A DNA stretch of 64,000 nucleotides, taken from Hedera helix (Eukaryota > Streptophyta > Magnoliopsida > Apiales > Araliaceae). Below the pieces are notes generated by a model that was not told the DNA's origin, searched no databases, and saw only the letters and a program-made list of their open reading frames with translations. Positions within the stretch are counted from its first letter, which is position 1, and each line of letters opens with the position of its first letter. The stretch covers positions 59,695,540 to 59,759,539 of the forward strand of contig OX359265.1 in assembly GCA_947179155.2 (NCBI GenBank), written 5' to 3'. A program made the position numbers and the translations under genes. Below are positions 25,201-34,968 of this stretch, one piece after another.

Positions 25201-27774
25201 CTCTTTAAATCTAATGTACCTCAAAAGTTACAATTGACTCTCACCAATTACAGTCTTTAAAGTTTACAAGTTATCCAATTCTCTGACCCTGACAATTGAA
25301 CTGAACTTCTCAATTAATTGTTCAGTCTTTTTTTTTATCTCTTTTAATCTGTGTAAGAGACCCTGCCCGATCCCATACAGAGCATATGTGGTAAAATGCC
25401 GTCCATAGCAGAGAAGTGGCATGCATTCCCTTGATGAAAAGAGAACAGGGATTTTATTACAAAACGAGGTTCTCATGGGTCATCTTATAGTTTGTTTTAG
25501 GTGTAAATTTAATGTAGCAGTTCTCTGGTCATCTTCAACTGGCCTAGTGGCAAATTGGTGAATGGCTGCTCTAGTGAGAATTTGTAGATCACATCTATTA
25601 TGTAAAAAACGAACCCAGTAAATATAAGCTTAAGATTCTTCTAGTCAAAGATCTTATAGATTTTGAAGTATCAAAGATCTTTAAAGACTTTGAGTTGATT
25701 TGCATTATACTCATCACTCGGTTTTGGAAGATAATTTTGTGAGATTTTCTATGTGCAGTAATGATTTGCTGAATTTAATATGGTCGCTTTTGGTTAGAAG
25801 ATCATGTTATGGCATATTAATTGTTGGTGCTTTTTGCAACAATTCTGGTATATGATCAGGTGTAGCATGCCTTTAACCAGAGGTTTTGTAGTATGCTCCG
25901 TAATAAATGCAATAGTATTAGAATGAAGAGGAAAGAAATTGTAAATTCATTTTATGATATGTTATTCCATTTGTGTTCAACAATGTTAGGTCCTAACCCC
26001 AACACCCCCCCCCCCCCCCCCTCCCCCCCCAACAAAAAACAAAATAAAATAAAATTTGAGAAGCTCCCAAATTTAGCTTTTATACCTACAGGATTTGACT
26101 TGCATGCGGCTTTTAAATATTTCCATGGCTAATTTAGTACATTAACTGCAGGGAAGATGAATTTGACCTCGACCTTGAGGACATAATGGTCATGGAAGCG
26201 ATCTGGCTGTCCATTCAGGTGCTTTTGTAACTCCTTTTATTTTTTCTACTTTGGTGGACTTTTTGTACTTGTAATCCCACTTTTAGTTGAAAATTTCAAA
26301 TCTTACTCTATATAAAGTGAAAATTACACTTCTGTGCCCACTTGTGTTTGATAAATTTAAGACTTGAAAGTGCGTAAACTTTGCGTAAGTCTCTCTATCC
26401 CAGAAAACGGAGTTATTTTTTGAAGATCAAACTTTTTAACGAGAACTTGACTTTAGGCTAATGAAAGGTTAGGATCAAAAGTCAAACTTACTGGAACGTG
26501 AGACCTGCTACCTTGATTCTCAAAGTGGTATCTTTTTATGCGATGGGGAAAAAAGTTTCTTAACTTGGATGGAGGGAGTATGCAATTTTCCATTATTGAA
26601 GCATGTGAATCTCTGATGGTGCATTTCGGAATATGTAAAAAGAATTACTTTTAAGAGTTATACACACAATTGGTTATTAGTAAGAAAATACTTGGCTATT
26701 AAATGATTGAGTTTGACTTATATTATATCTTGCGAGATCAGTATAACTGGTTCCAATCTTCACTGTGTCAGTTGTAAACTGTCATACCTGCCAAATTTGT
26801 ACCAATGTTCTTAAAGAATCCTGTTATCCTTTTTACTGGTGATATTGTATTGTGACAATTCTCTACTTAAAAATAATACTAATATTATCCTTCATAATCT
26901 TTGCAATTTTGTTGTCTTTGTCAATCTTTTGATATGTAAATGGCTCAACGGCTTCAATTCTATAATTTCCAACATTTGAAACCTGAGGTCTGTTAAAGAG
27001 TTTTAATCGATTATGTATGTCCACTATATATTACAAGCACAAGCCTATCAATGTTTAACGTGCATGTACTGCATACTATCTGTATCATAATCAGCTAATA
27101 TTCTAGTTTGTGCTGGGTCAATGGGTTGGACAGTTCTTTTATTTTATTTTTTCCCCCTGTTTCTTCCCTCTGATTTCTTTTACTCTACTAAATGATGCTG
27201 ACAGGAGGACGGCAGACATCACAACAGAGCCTGCAGTGATACTGCTCCATTAGAACAATACGGAGCAGAAGATCACTGCGTCTCTGCATCCATGGCCCCA
27301 CCGACTGAAACAGCACTGCCTTCATCATCCCCTTTTGGTGGTCTAGCTTGTGCAATTGCTGCCTCAGCAGAGCGTCAGCAAGTAGGTGGAGATTCCTCCA
27401 GTTACTACGATGGAAACATGTCAGCCTACAACATGCTTCCTGGATCTAGCATGGCTTCCAATAGGGGAGACCAAGTGCCCAGGAATTATCCACCCACGGA
27501 GCCGGGAGGCTCCATTGAGGAGTCACCCAATATAGGGGAGGAAGGAGAATGGATTGCAGATCATGGGTCCGAGGTGGCTGAAGTTGGGACCAGTTATGCA
27601 GGCTCAGATGCAGCTGAAGATGTCGGTAGAAATAGTACGTCCCCCCAACACAATGAAAATGTGAGCGGTGGGTTTCAAACTGTTGTTCCCGAGAGCTTTG
27701 AGGAGCAGATGATGCTGGCCATGGCTGTCTCGCTAGCTGAAGCTCAAGCCGGAACTAGCACGCAAAGAGTTTGA
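20259..27774 (+). CDS. DA2: DA2/GW2-like RING-type E3 ubiquitin ligase, 8 exons, about 416 aa
   Basis: Coding exons are 20259-20450, 20766-20817, 20913-20958, 21088-21169, 21271-21415, 21547-21643, 26152-26218 and 27205-27774, all in frame. The N-terminus MGNNLGRRRQVVDEKYTKPQ and the basic stretch DHKKLRKLIL precede a RING finger at about 59-105 (ECPICFL, RCCMKGICTECF, QCPFCKT), the variant RING of Arabidopsis DA2 and rice GW2. These E3 ligases restrict seed and organ growth; DA2 acts with the ubiquitin-activated peptidase DA1. A coiled Glu/Arg-rich segment follows the RING (IEEQRVIEANIRMRQQERQ). Two ubiquitin-interacting-motif-like helices are visible: residues about 212-228 (MEAIWLSIQE) and about 393-406 (EEQMMLAMAVSLAE). 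The length is close to Arabidopsis DA2 (about 400). Intron 6 is 4.5 kb and full of transposon debris. Identity is confident; one-to-one orthology is not tested. Confidence 0.94.
21690..23010 (-). mobile_element. Probable LTR-retrotransposon fragment in DA2-like intron 6 (non-coding)
   Basis: A roughly 1.3-kb block differs from its surroundings and carries no reading frame. On the minus strand it resembles LTR or leader sequence of plant Copia elements that I recall (phrases such as ATGGAGATAGGTGAAAGATC and AAACGTCACACCGCAAAAGA), with a (TAA)n microsatellite at about 22,262-22,312. Ends and target duplication were not found, so class and boundaries are weak. Confidence 0.3.
23250..23480 (-). 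pseudogene. Possible hAT transposase C-terminal remnant, antisense in DA2-like intron 6
   Basis: The minus strand gives about 45 uninterrupted codons including GLTWEIVGEASGIN and SVLKAKRSSKNV. Past a stop, in another frame, an acidic stretch with EYEYESDGD follows. A segment of this kind followed by an acidic tail occurs near the C-terminus of plant hAT transposases, but similarity was judged by eye. Nothing else of a transposase is visible and the fragment cannot be functional. Confidence 0.3.
26005..26030 (+). repeat. Poly(C) tract in DA2-like intron 6
   Basis: Seventeen C, one T, then eight C, about 120 bases before DA2-like exon 7. The complementary strand is a G-run. Confidence 0.9.
26400..26581. 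repeat. Half of a Stowaway-like MITE in DA2-like intron 7
   Basis: The right end GGATGGAGGGAGTA is a typical Stowaway terminus followed by TA. No matching left end was found, so it is truncated or diverged; the left boundary is approximate. Confidence 0.35.
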
Positions 27775-28190
27775 GTGTCTGGGTAAAGCTCTGCATCTCT
27801 ATTTCCGTCCATCTCCAACATATATACAGATGTAATCAGAAATAGAAAGATTATTATTCTTGTGAATGGAAAAGTCGGTTTCTGTGATTCTTCCTTGTGG
27901 TTCTTCAGATGTTGTCATATTGGGAATTTCAAAAAAGAAACAGGCAGAGCATCTATGAATCTAATCTACAACGTCAATTATCTGAAAACTTTGTACGATA
28001 ATAATCCAAGTGCAAATTATTGATTTTTCATTGCTTGTGTGAAAAGCAGCTAGCTAGAATTCCCATCATTGGGGGATGATGTTAAATTTTGAAAAGATGA
28101 TGACGATCCATCCTATTATAAAAAAGGAAGGGAAAGTGAATAATCAATCAAATCAATATGCAGATTTTGGTGGTTAGATATATGTTTGTC
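27775..28190 (+). other. DA2-like 3' untranslated region and flank
   Basis: Sequence after the DA2-like stop. The first 100-150 bases are probably 3' untranslated. No other gene was seen. Confidence 0.45.
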
Positions 28191-28197
28191 GAGGGGC

Positions 28198-28310
28198 GTC
28201 ACATGACCCCGGTATTCCAGCCGGCGATCTAAACTTCTCCGCAAGGAGAGGCGGAATCAAGGGGGGCGCGGGGTCATATGACCCCGGTATTCCAGCCGGT
28301 GATCTAAGCT
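28198..28310 (+). repeat. Pair of about 37-bp GC-rich direct repeats
   Basis: The block ATGACCCCGGTATTCCAGCC plus GGYGATCTAARCTT occurs at about 28,203-28,236 and again at about 28,277-28,310, separated by CGCAAGGAGAGGCGGAATCA and a G-rich stretch. It is sharply richer in G and C than its surroundings and lies at the left edge of a hAT-like element. Confidence 0.75.
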
Positions 28311-28441
28311 TTTCCTGGATTCCAACCTTTAAAGTCATAATTAGCATCCTGGATTCTCACATGGGCATGATTGGTGGGTACTTGGGTAGGTTTGCATGGG
28401 CCGATGGTGTTGCAGTCATGGTTGTGCCTTTTTTTACGTGT

Positions 28442-28508
28442 GTGAGACAAATAGGGGGAATGCGATCTGTATTTGTGATATTTTTTATTTTCCCCCTATT
28501 TGTCTCAC
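28442..28508. repeat. Perfect 19-bp-stem hairpin
   Basis: GTGAGACAAATAGGGGGAA at 28,442-28,460 is the exact reverse complement of TTCCCCCTATTTGTCTCAC at 28,490-28,508, with a 29-base loop. It lies inside the decayed hAT region. Confidence 0.9.
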
Positions 28509-28934
28509 AAATAGGAGAGAGAGAGGCGGAGTAAGGAGAGAGAAAGTACGTACTCGCTGCAGTGGAAAGTAAAGGATTTCTGCTGCTGAAGACTATACAT
28601 TTATTGTAGATTTTGATTGCCATAGACTAAATAAAATTGTGCAACTGATTTAATTTTTAGTAGTCAGAATGACCACATAATTCTTTTAGTCAAGCATTCA
28701 TTTCTTTCTGAATATCCCATCTGATATGCTACGGTGTTTGCTGAATGGCGTCAAATGTTTTCAAATTTAGTTCTGTAAATTCATTTAAGTGTAACAATAT
28801 ATTGCAAATAAATAACAGAGATTTATTAAGACTCCAATACATTAGATTTGATATTATATTTCTCTTGAGCATATATAATTGTAATTATGTTCCTTAAGAT
28901 TTTTTATATTCTTATAATAACTTTTAAATTGCTT

Positions 28935-28952
28935 CCCCCCCCCCCCCCCCCC
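28935..28952 (+). repeat. 18-base poly(C) tract
   Basis: Eighteen consecutive C in AT-rich surroundings, within the hAT remnant. Confidence 0.9.
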
Positions 28953-29305
28953 TATAATTTTTCATGTTCTAAACATAATTTTGTACTTACTATATTAAGA
29001 TTAATATAATTAATATGGACACCTTATGTCATGTTTGGAACAGTAGCCAAATATAATGATATTTTGTCAATACATGATATTGGATCATTTAAAGTCTTTT
29101 GTGAAGGAAGGAAGCCAATGAGTTGCATATCAATTTTTTATATAAACAACTAGTTTGTTAGTTTTATTTTTGAAAGTTTTTTTTTGTTTTTTATTTATTA
29201 CAAAAATTGGCTCATATGTTTTTGAATGTGAAAGTAAAACTACTCTGATAACCATCATAATTGAATGAAACAAGAAAAAATATGACTTTTACATTGGTAT
29301 ATTGA

Positions 29306-29575
29306 TTGATTGAGTTGACTTTGGTTTTACCAGTTGCGACTGTTACTGTTGAAAGAGTATTCTATGCGATAAAAATTATTAAGACTAATTTGCATAATAA
29401 AATAGGAAACGATTGGATGAATGACAGTCTAGTAGTTTATATTGAGAAAGATATTTTTTTAACAATTAAAAACAAACAAATTTTGAGACGTTTTCAAACT
29501 ATGCAGACTCACAGGATACAGTTTTCTTTTCTTAGTAGTACAACTGAAAGAAGCACTCTAAGCGTTAATAAATAA
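29306..29575 (+). pseudogene. hAT transposase C-terminal dimerisation domain, remnant
   Basis: The frame has no ATG start and reads LTLVLPVATVTVERVFYAIK, then IIKTNLHNKIGNDWMNDSLV, then YIEKDIFLTI. This is the hAT C-terminal dimerisation region as found in plant zinc finger MYM-type protein 1-like transposases (consensus LPVATATVERAFSAMKIIK). Stops interrupt the sequence before it and no N-terminal BED or TTF-type finger or catalytic core is present, so it is a fragment and not a working gene. Confidence 0.8.
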
Positions 29576-29948
29576 AATTTTTTTACTAATGTATTTTGAC
29601 TCCTCTTAAAAAGTGTTATGGTTCCGCCATTGCGTACGTACTATCATCATCTAGTTCTTGGTTTAATTTTTTACTTGTTTAATAAAAAGATGCAAAATAC
29701 TAACATTAATTCAAAAAATGGCTACTACCCTCTGAATTTTGATAATTGTAATTAGCCCTTTATCAAATTGTTTGGTGGGTGGTGATATTTTAATAAAGTA
29801 AATGAAGTTTCTGTGGGTATGTATTACTATCATAGACAGACAGTTGTCAACCACCGGAAGGAACATTGTTTACTACTATATACTAATATTAATATATGTA
29901 ATATTTACATTTTTGTATATCTACTTATATATATATATATATATGGGG

Positions 29949-30556
29949 AATAATTCATAGCAAGCGTTTACTATGGACATTATTTCAGTAAATGCATCTT
30001 AAACCGTTAAAATAATAATTTTAATGGATGAGATGAATGTCACCCGCTATCTAAGTTAGCGGGTGGAAAAAAAAAAAATTCAATCAACCCGCTATCTTAG
30101 ATGACGGGTGGAGTGAATTTTTTTTTTTCAAAAAAATCCTCTACCCGCTAACTTAGATGTCGGGTGGAGTGATTTTTTTTTTTTTTTTGTGTGTGTTTAA
30201 ACTAAGTGTTTTTTTAAAAAAAATAAAAAATTCCTCCATCCGCTACCTATGTTGCCGGGTGGAGATGATTTTTTTTTTTTTAAAAAAAAAAAAATTCCTT
30301 CACCCGCTACCTATGTTGTTGGGTGGAGATGAATTTTTTTATTTTTTTTTTGTGTTTAAACTAAGTTTTTAAAAAAAAAAAAAAAAAATCTCCACCCGCT
30401 ACCTATGTTGCCGGGTGGAGATGAATTTTTTTTTTGTTTAAACTAAGTTTTACAAATATATATATATATATATATAAACATCCTCCAATGGAAAAATTAA
30501 TTAATTTTTCTTTCGCGTTTAAACTAAGTTTTAAAAAAAAAAATTAAAAAAATATA

Positions 30557-30594
<38 letters not shown>

Positions 30595-31258
30595 TTTTTT
30601 ATTTTTCTTAAAACTTAGTTTAAAAACAAAAAAAAAAAATTAATAATAATTTTTTCATTTTCACCCGGTAACATAAGTAACGGGTGGAGGATGTTTTTGA
30701 TATATATATATATATATATATATTAAATTTAGTTTAAATACAAAAAAAAAAAAATAATAAAATTCATATCCACCCGACAACATAGGTAGCGGGTGGAGGA
30801 AATTTTATTTTATTTAAAAAACTTAGTTTAAACACGAAAAAAAAAAAAAATCATCTCCACCCGGCAACATAGGTAGCGGGTGGAGGATTTTTATTTTTAT
30901 TTTTTAAAAAACTTAGTTTAAACACAAAAAAAAAAAAATCATCTCCATCCAGCAAAATAGGTAGCGGGTGGAGGAATTTTTTTTTTTTTTTTTTTTAAAA
31001 CTTAGTTTAAACACACAAAAAAAAAATTTTTTTACTCTACCCGGCATCTAAGTTAGCGGGTGGAGGATTTTTTTGAATTCTTTTTTTTTCACTCCACCGG
31101 TAATTTAAGATAGCGGGTTGACTGAGATTTTTTTTTTTTTCCACCCGCTAACTTAGATAACTGGTGGCATTCATCTCATTCATTAAAATTATTATTTTAA
31201 CGGTTCAAGATATATTTGCTGAAATAGTGTTCATAGCAAACACTTGCTATGAATTATT
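29949..31258. mobile_element. 1.3-kb foldback element with nested hairpins
   Basis: The two ends are inverted repeats of about 95 bases with few mismatches: AATAATTCATAGCAAGYGTT at the outside, then CTATTTCAGYAAAT-like and CCGTTAAAATAATAATTTTA segments. Inside, a short palindromic motif of the form CCACCCGCTA, a 5-9-base spacer, then CGGGTGG recurs thirteen times. Copies near 30,041, 30,086, 30,141, 30,237, 30,301 and 30,392 are mirrored by copies near 30,661, 30,770, 30,857, 30,946, 31,036, 31,090 and 31,140. The spacers are poly(A)/poly(T) plus GTTTAAACTAAG on the left and CTTAGTTTAAAC on the right. The centre is AT microsatellite near 30,565-30,600. There is no coding capacity. A possible 10-bp target duplication ACTTATATAT lies at 29,923-29,932 and 31,259-31,268, but in AT-rich sequence. 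Long structured termini and a 9-10-bp duplication would suit a Mutator-type or foldback element. Confidence 0.85.
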
Positions 31259-31259
31259 A

Positions 31260-32880
31260 CTTATATATTACAGTTTAATATACGTTACTATGTGTATATA
31301 TTACTAAATATACATAATATGCATTATTAAATAATTAAATATATAATATAAGATTTGTCAGCTTATCGATCAATTTATTTATCAAACAGTCTTTCACAAT
31401 TTTGGAGAAACAGAATAAATTTAACAAACACTAATTTACAACTTTTAAAAAATCAGAAGAAATAGTTTCTTAAAAATACAAGTAGAAATAGAAGTTGAGA
31501 ATGAAAATATTGAGACAAATAGGGCTTATAATATATGTCATGTCATGTTTTAATTTAAACTTAACGTGGGTGATTCATTTGGAATCTTGCTGCCTCTGTT
31601 GCATATAATATGAATGGAAATTTTGACTAAAGGAGTCCGCCCTTAATTGGTTTGGGCTGGGCAACATAATCACACGTTCAATGATGCCTCGTTGCTTCAA
31701 GCATTGTTAATTGTTGATTGGAAAAAAGAATTATGATTAACATAAAATTTTAAGACATAAAGCTAGATTAATAATGTCCGAATTTCTCCTTAATTAAAAC
31801 ATATCTCAATTTCATGTATTTATATATTTTGATATTTTTTATTAATATAAATTTATTGTTATGTATAACAAGATTCTTATTGATTTTCATAATATAATTT
31901 TTATAAAATAACAAGAAACAAGAAATGTATGTAAATAATATCACGTTTCACACTGTATACATGTTCATTTAATGGTAAATTAGTGTTATTCTAAGTTTAT
32001 TATTTTTTTATATGGACCCAAGATAACACATTTATAATATCAAAAACACAAGACTTAAATGTAACGATATTTCAATATTAACCACTAATTTATAAGGGTA
32101 TAAATGAACTGAATCGAGTTAAATATTGAAGTGCTCGTATTTAGTTCATAAAATTTATTGAATATGGAATAAAGTTTGATTGAAGTTCATTTAACTATCG
32201 AGTCGAGTACGATTATTATTATAGATAACTTCTTCTGCTAAATCTATTCATTTTTAACGAAAAATATTGATTTGCCATTTTCTTTTCCCTTCTTTGAAAG
32301 TTTGCGAACACAAAAAGTATATAACACTTATGTTTTCGATGATTATTATTATTATTCACTTTAAAAATCACAAACAAAGTATTGAGGCTTGGATTTTCAA
32401 GGTGCTCTCCCTCCTCTCTTCATATATTTAGTTTTAAAGAATTAATATTTGTATAAATAAAATTTAATATTTTTATAAGATTCGTATTACATGAATGTGA
32501 AATTTATTTATAAATAAATCTTGGTATATTAACAATTTACAAATAAGATCATAATTAATGGAGGATAAATAAATATTTTATCATAAGACGTGAGCCTTTA
32601 TTGTGATAAAATATTTAGTTATTTTTCATTTATTATGAGTTGTTTGTAAATTGTTAGTATTCCAAAATTTAATCTAATTTATAATTTATGTGAGAAAATA
32701 TTATTTTTATTTGTACAATTTTAAAAAGAGAATTTAATATTTTTATAAATAAAAATAATAATATTATAAAATTTCTCTCACATAAATAATAAATAAATCT
32801 TATATTCAAATATTTTTTTTATAAATATATCAAAATTTACTTATAAAAATATCCATTCTTTTTTAAAAACTCTGAACCTT
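31260..32880. other. AT-rich intergenic region upstream of the ICR-like gene
   Basis: No gene was found. One inverted-repeat unit is described separately at 32,522-32,663. The remainder is AT-rich low-complexity DNA. Confidence 0.5.
32522..32663. mobile_element. Small hairpin MITE-like element
   Basis: The arm TATTAACAATTTACAAATAA (from about 32,526) is mirrored by TTGTTTGTAAATTGTTAGTA (to about 32,660), and pairing continues inward through AAATATTTTATCA and TGATAAAATATTT. It is a non-coding inverted repeat of about 140 bases; the true ends may extend beyond these positions. Confidence 0.55.
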
Positions 32881-32989
32881 CAAAATTATTCCCTTATCTA
32901 CTTCCTCCCAGAATCTCTTTGTGGGCCTTGAAAGGACTGGTAAAATTTTCAAAATTACCGCATGCTCTCGTGTTCCAAGAAGAGCTATC

Positions 32990-33175
32990 ACTATATATAC
33001 ACACACACGCACAGTTACACACACAAAACCTGAAGCCAGGGCCTTTTCTTTATTTCTGCAAAGGCATTTGTGCCACCCCCTCAATTCTCTTCCATTGATT
33101 TATGGAGAGGTTTTAACTCATACTGTATCTGTTTTATTGCTGAAACTGCTTGCTTTAGAAGAAGATTACTTCGAG
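32990..33175 (+). promoter_or_regulatory. Proposed promoter edge and first (untranslated) exon of the ICR-like gene
   Basis: A TATATATAC stretch and short (AC)n run (about 32,992-33,028) precede less AT-rich sequence that ends at a good donor, TTCGAG|GTGAGAT, at 33,175/33,176. The next acceptor in register is TTTGCAG at 34,902-34,908, before the exon with the start codon. A leader intron of 1.7 kb is therefore inferred; no direct evidence of transcription exists. Confidence 0.45.
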
Positions 33176-33469
33176 GTGAGATCCATTTTCTTCTTCTTTT
33201 TTTTTTTCTTTTTCTTATTATTTTTTCCTTCTTTCTCGGTTTTGTTAATTATTGATTATGTAATGGGATTATGCCTGCTTTGAGTTAATTTATTGTTTGG
33301 GGCTGCCCAGAAGAAGAAAAATGGGGGGAAAGATTAAAGAAAACTCGGAAGGAATCTCAAAGATTCCAACTTTTGGAATCGATGTATATTTCCGAATACT
33401 CTGTCTTTTCTTTCTAAGTTTATTTTTTCTTTATTTTTTTCTCTCTCAAACCCACTGAAAATGAGCCAA

Positions 33470-33498
33470 TCTGACGAGAGAGAGAGAGAGAGAGAGAG
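33470..33498 (+). repeat. (GA)n tract in the inferred leader intron
   Basis: A GA dinucleotide run of about a dozen repeats, about 300 bases inside the proposed leader intron of the ICR-like gene. Confidence 0.9.
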
Positions 33499-34968
33499 GG
33501 AAAAAATAATAGTAATTGTGTTGAGATCTAACATTAAATTAGTGTTAAAACAAATGTAATATTTTTATACTGTTTTGCAATGCATCTCAGAGTTGTCTGA
33601 TGTGAATATGTGATTATCTTATTTTGTGAAATTGAAGCCATTTCCAACCTCATGGTGTGTTGTTCATATTACCAGTACGCATTTATAATATTGAATGGGT
33701 TCAAGATTTATAGAATATTTCTTGACAATTTTTTATATGTTATGGCTTATTGAATGTGTGAATGTAATGAATTCTGAAAGAAAATTTTGCATCCTTTTTA
33801 ATCTTCATTTTCCTGTCTAAAAGTAAGAATATATTTGTACCCCAGTTAAAGGAGTAAGAATTTCTCCCCTTGGTTCTGATAACTTCTTGTTGAGATATGC
33901 TTTTCTAATTATTTTACTTTTTGTTAAAACTGTTACTTCTTGATTGTCCAATAATACTATTAAAGGAGAAACATTTGTGAAATGTGAGGAGGTTCACTTA
34001 TAAGATCCACTACACATTTGCACTTTTGGAGAAAGAGCCTGCACATCTTTCAATAAGGAGTATGCTAGATGGTAATGGTAGTTATATGGAAAAGTGGACT
34101 AAACACTTTTACACTGTTCAAAAAAGCATGCGCATGCACCGGGAAAGTCCTTGTTAATGTAGGATGTTAGCTTTGAGAGTCGTGATCAACTTAGCTCACC
34201 TTAAGAATGACTCAGCTTAGAACTCTGCCCAGACTGGCTGGAAACCTTTTGCATTTCTCCGAAAAAGGATCAACAATGCTCACCTAATATCCATGCTTAT
34301 TTTTGCCTCTGGATTTTCTTCTGAAAGGATTGCTGTTGTATCAGTAGTACCTTTTAACTTTCTGGCCTTAAATTCTGAAAGTATTACTCCCCGACTGAAG
34401 TACTGTGTGTTTATAATAGGAAGTTAAAAATGAACCCTTGGAATGGCCAGAGTATTACTTATATATATTTTTCTGGTGTTTTATCCTTGGGTTATATTTT
34501 TTTTATTTATATTTTATTTTTTCTAGTTTCGTTCTTGTTTTTCTTGTCTTTCTATTTTTACGCTAACACAACTAAGTTCGGGATAAAAGGCATTATTGAG
34601 TTGAGTAGGAACTTGTAAGTGAAGTGCCAATAGGACATTTCTTGAGGTACATTGTCGATCTGATTTCGGAATGCTTGATTTGCTAAGTGGCACGCTTCAT
34701 TGTTTGCTATCTGGAACTTGTGTACTTTTTGTCAAAGGGTACTTAGCTCCTGTCATAAAACCTTTTTATGTGTTGAAATGTTGAAATAAACATTTTGCCT
34801 TTTGATTTTGTGGTATTATCATATCTATTGCTAGTTTATTCAATCTGTTGCATCCTTACCAACTACGCTTACATTATTTCTCTTTTGGCCTTTCTTTCGG
34901 TTTTGCAGATCTCGACCACGGAAGTTATTAGTTATTTTGCTCTTCGTAATTGCCTTTAAGCAGATCAA

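Larger units (their letters stand above)
28249..29632 (+). mobile_element. Internally deleted hAT element (zinc-finger MYM1-like family)
   Basis: A hAT dimerisation-domain remnant at 29,306-29,575 sits inside a unit whose putative ends pair imperfectly: AGGCGGAATCAAGG near 28,249 on the left and TGGTTCCGCCATTG ending near 29,632 on the right. GGCGGAAC-type ends are typical of plant hAT elements carrying MYM1-like transposases. Most of the transposase is missing. The exact termini and an 8-bp target duplication could not be fixed. Confidence 0.5.

Noticed and set aside
28357..28623. 88-codon minus-strand frame near the hAT remnant
   Set aside because: It crosses the perfect hairpin and repeat debris; the composition and lack of any known motif argue against a gene.
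29306..29575. hAT dimerisation domain as a functional domesticated transposase gene
   Set aside because: No ATG start, stops upstream, no finger or catalytic core; it is better read as a remnant.
30157..30372. Phe/Lys-rich frame within the foldback element
   Set aside because: It arises from poly(T) and poly(A) spacers; no protein signal.
29900..31300. Regularly spaced short palindromes resembling a CRISPR array
   Set aside because: The window is plant nuclear DNA, the repeats are mirrored about a centre, spacers are A/T runs rather than unique sequences, and no cas-like gene is present.
32863..33283. Overlapping frames before the ICR-like gene
   Set aside because: They lie in the proposed leader exon and T-rich intron start and lack family similarity.
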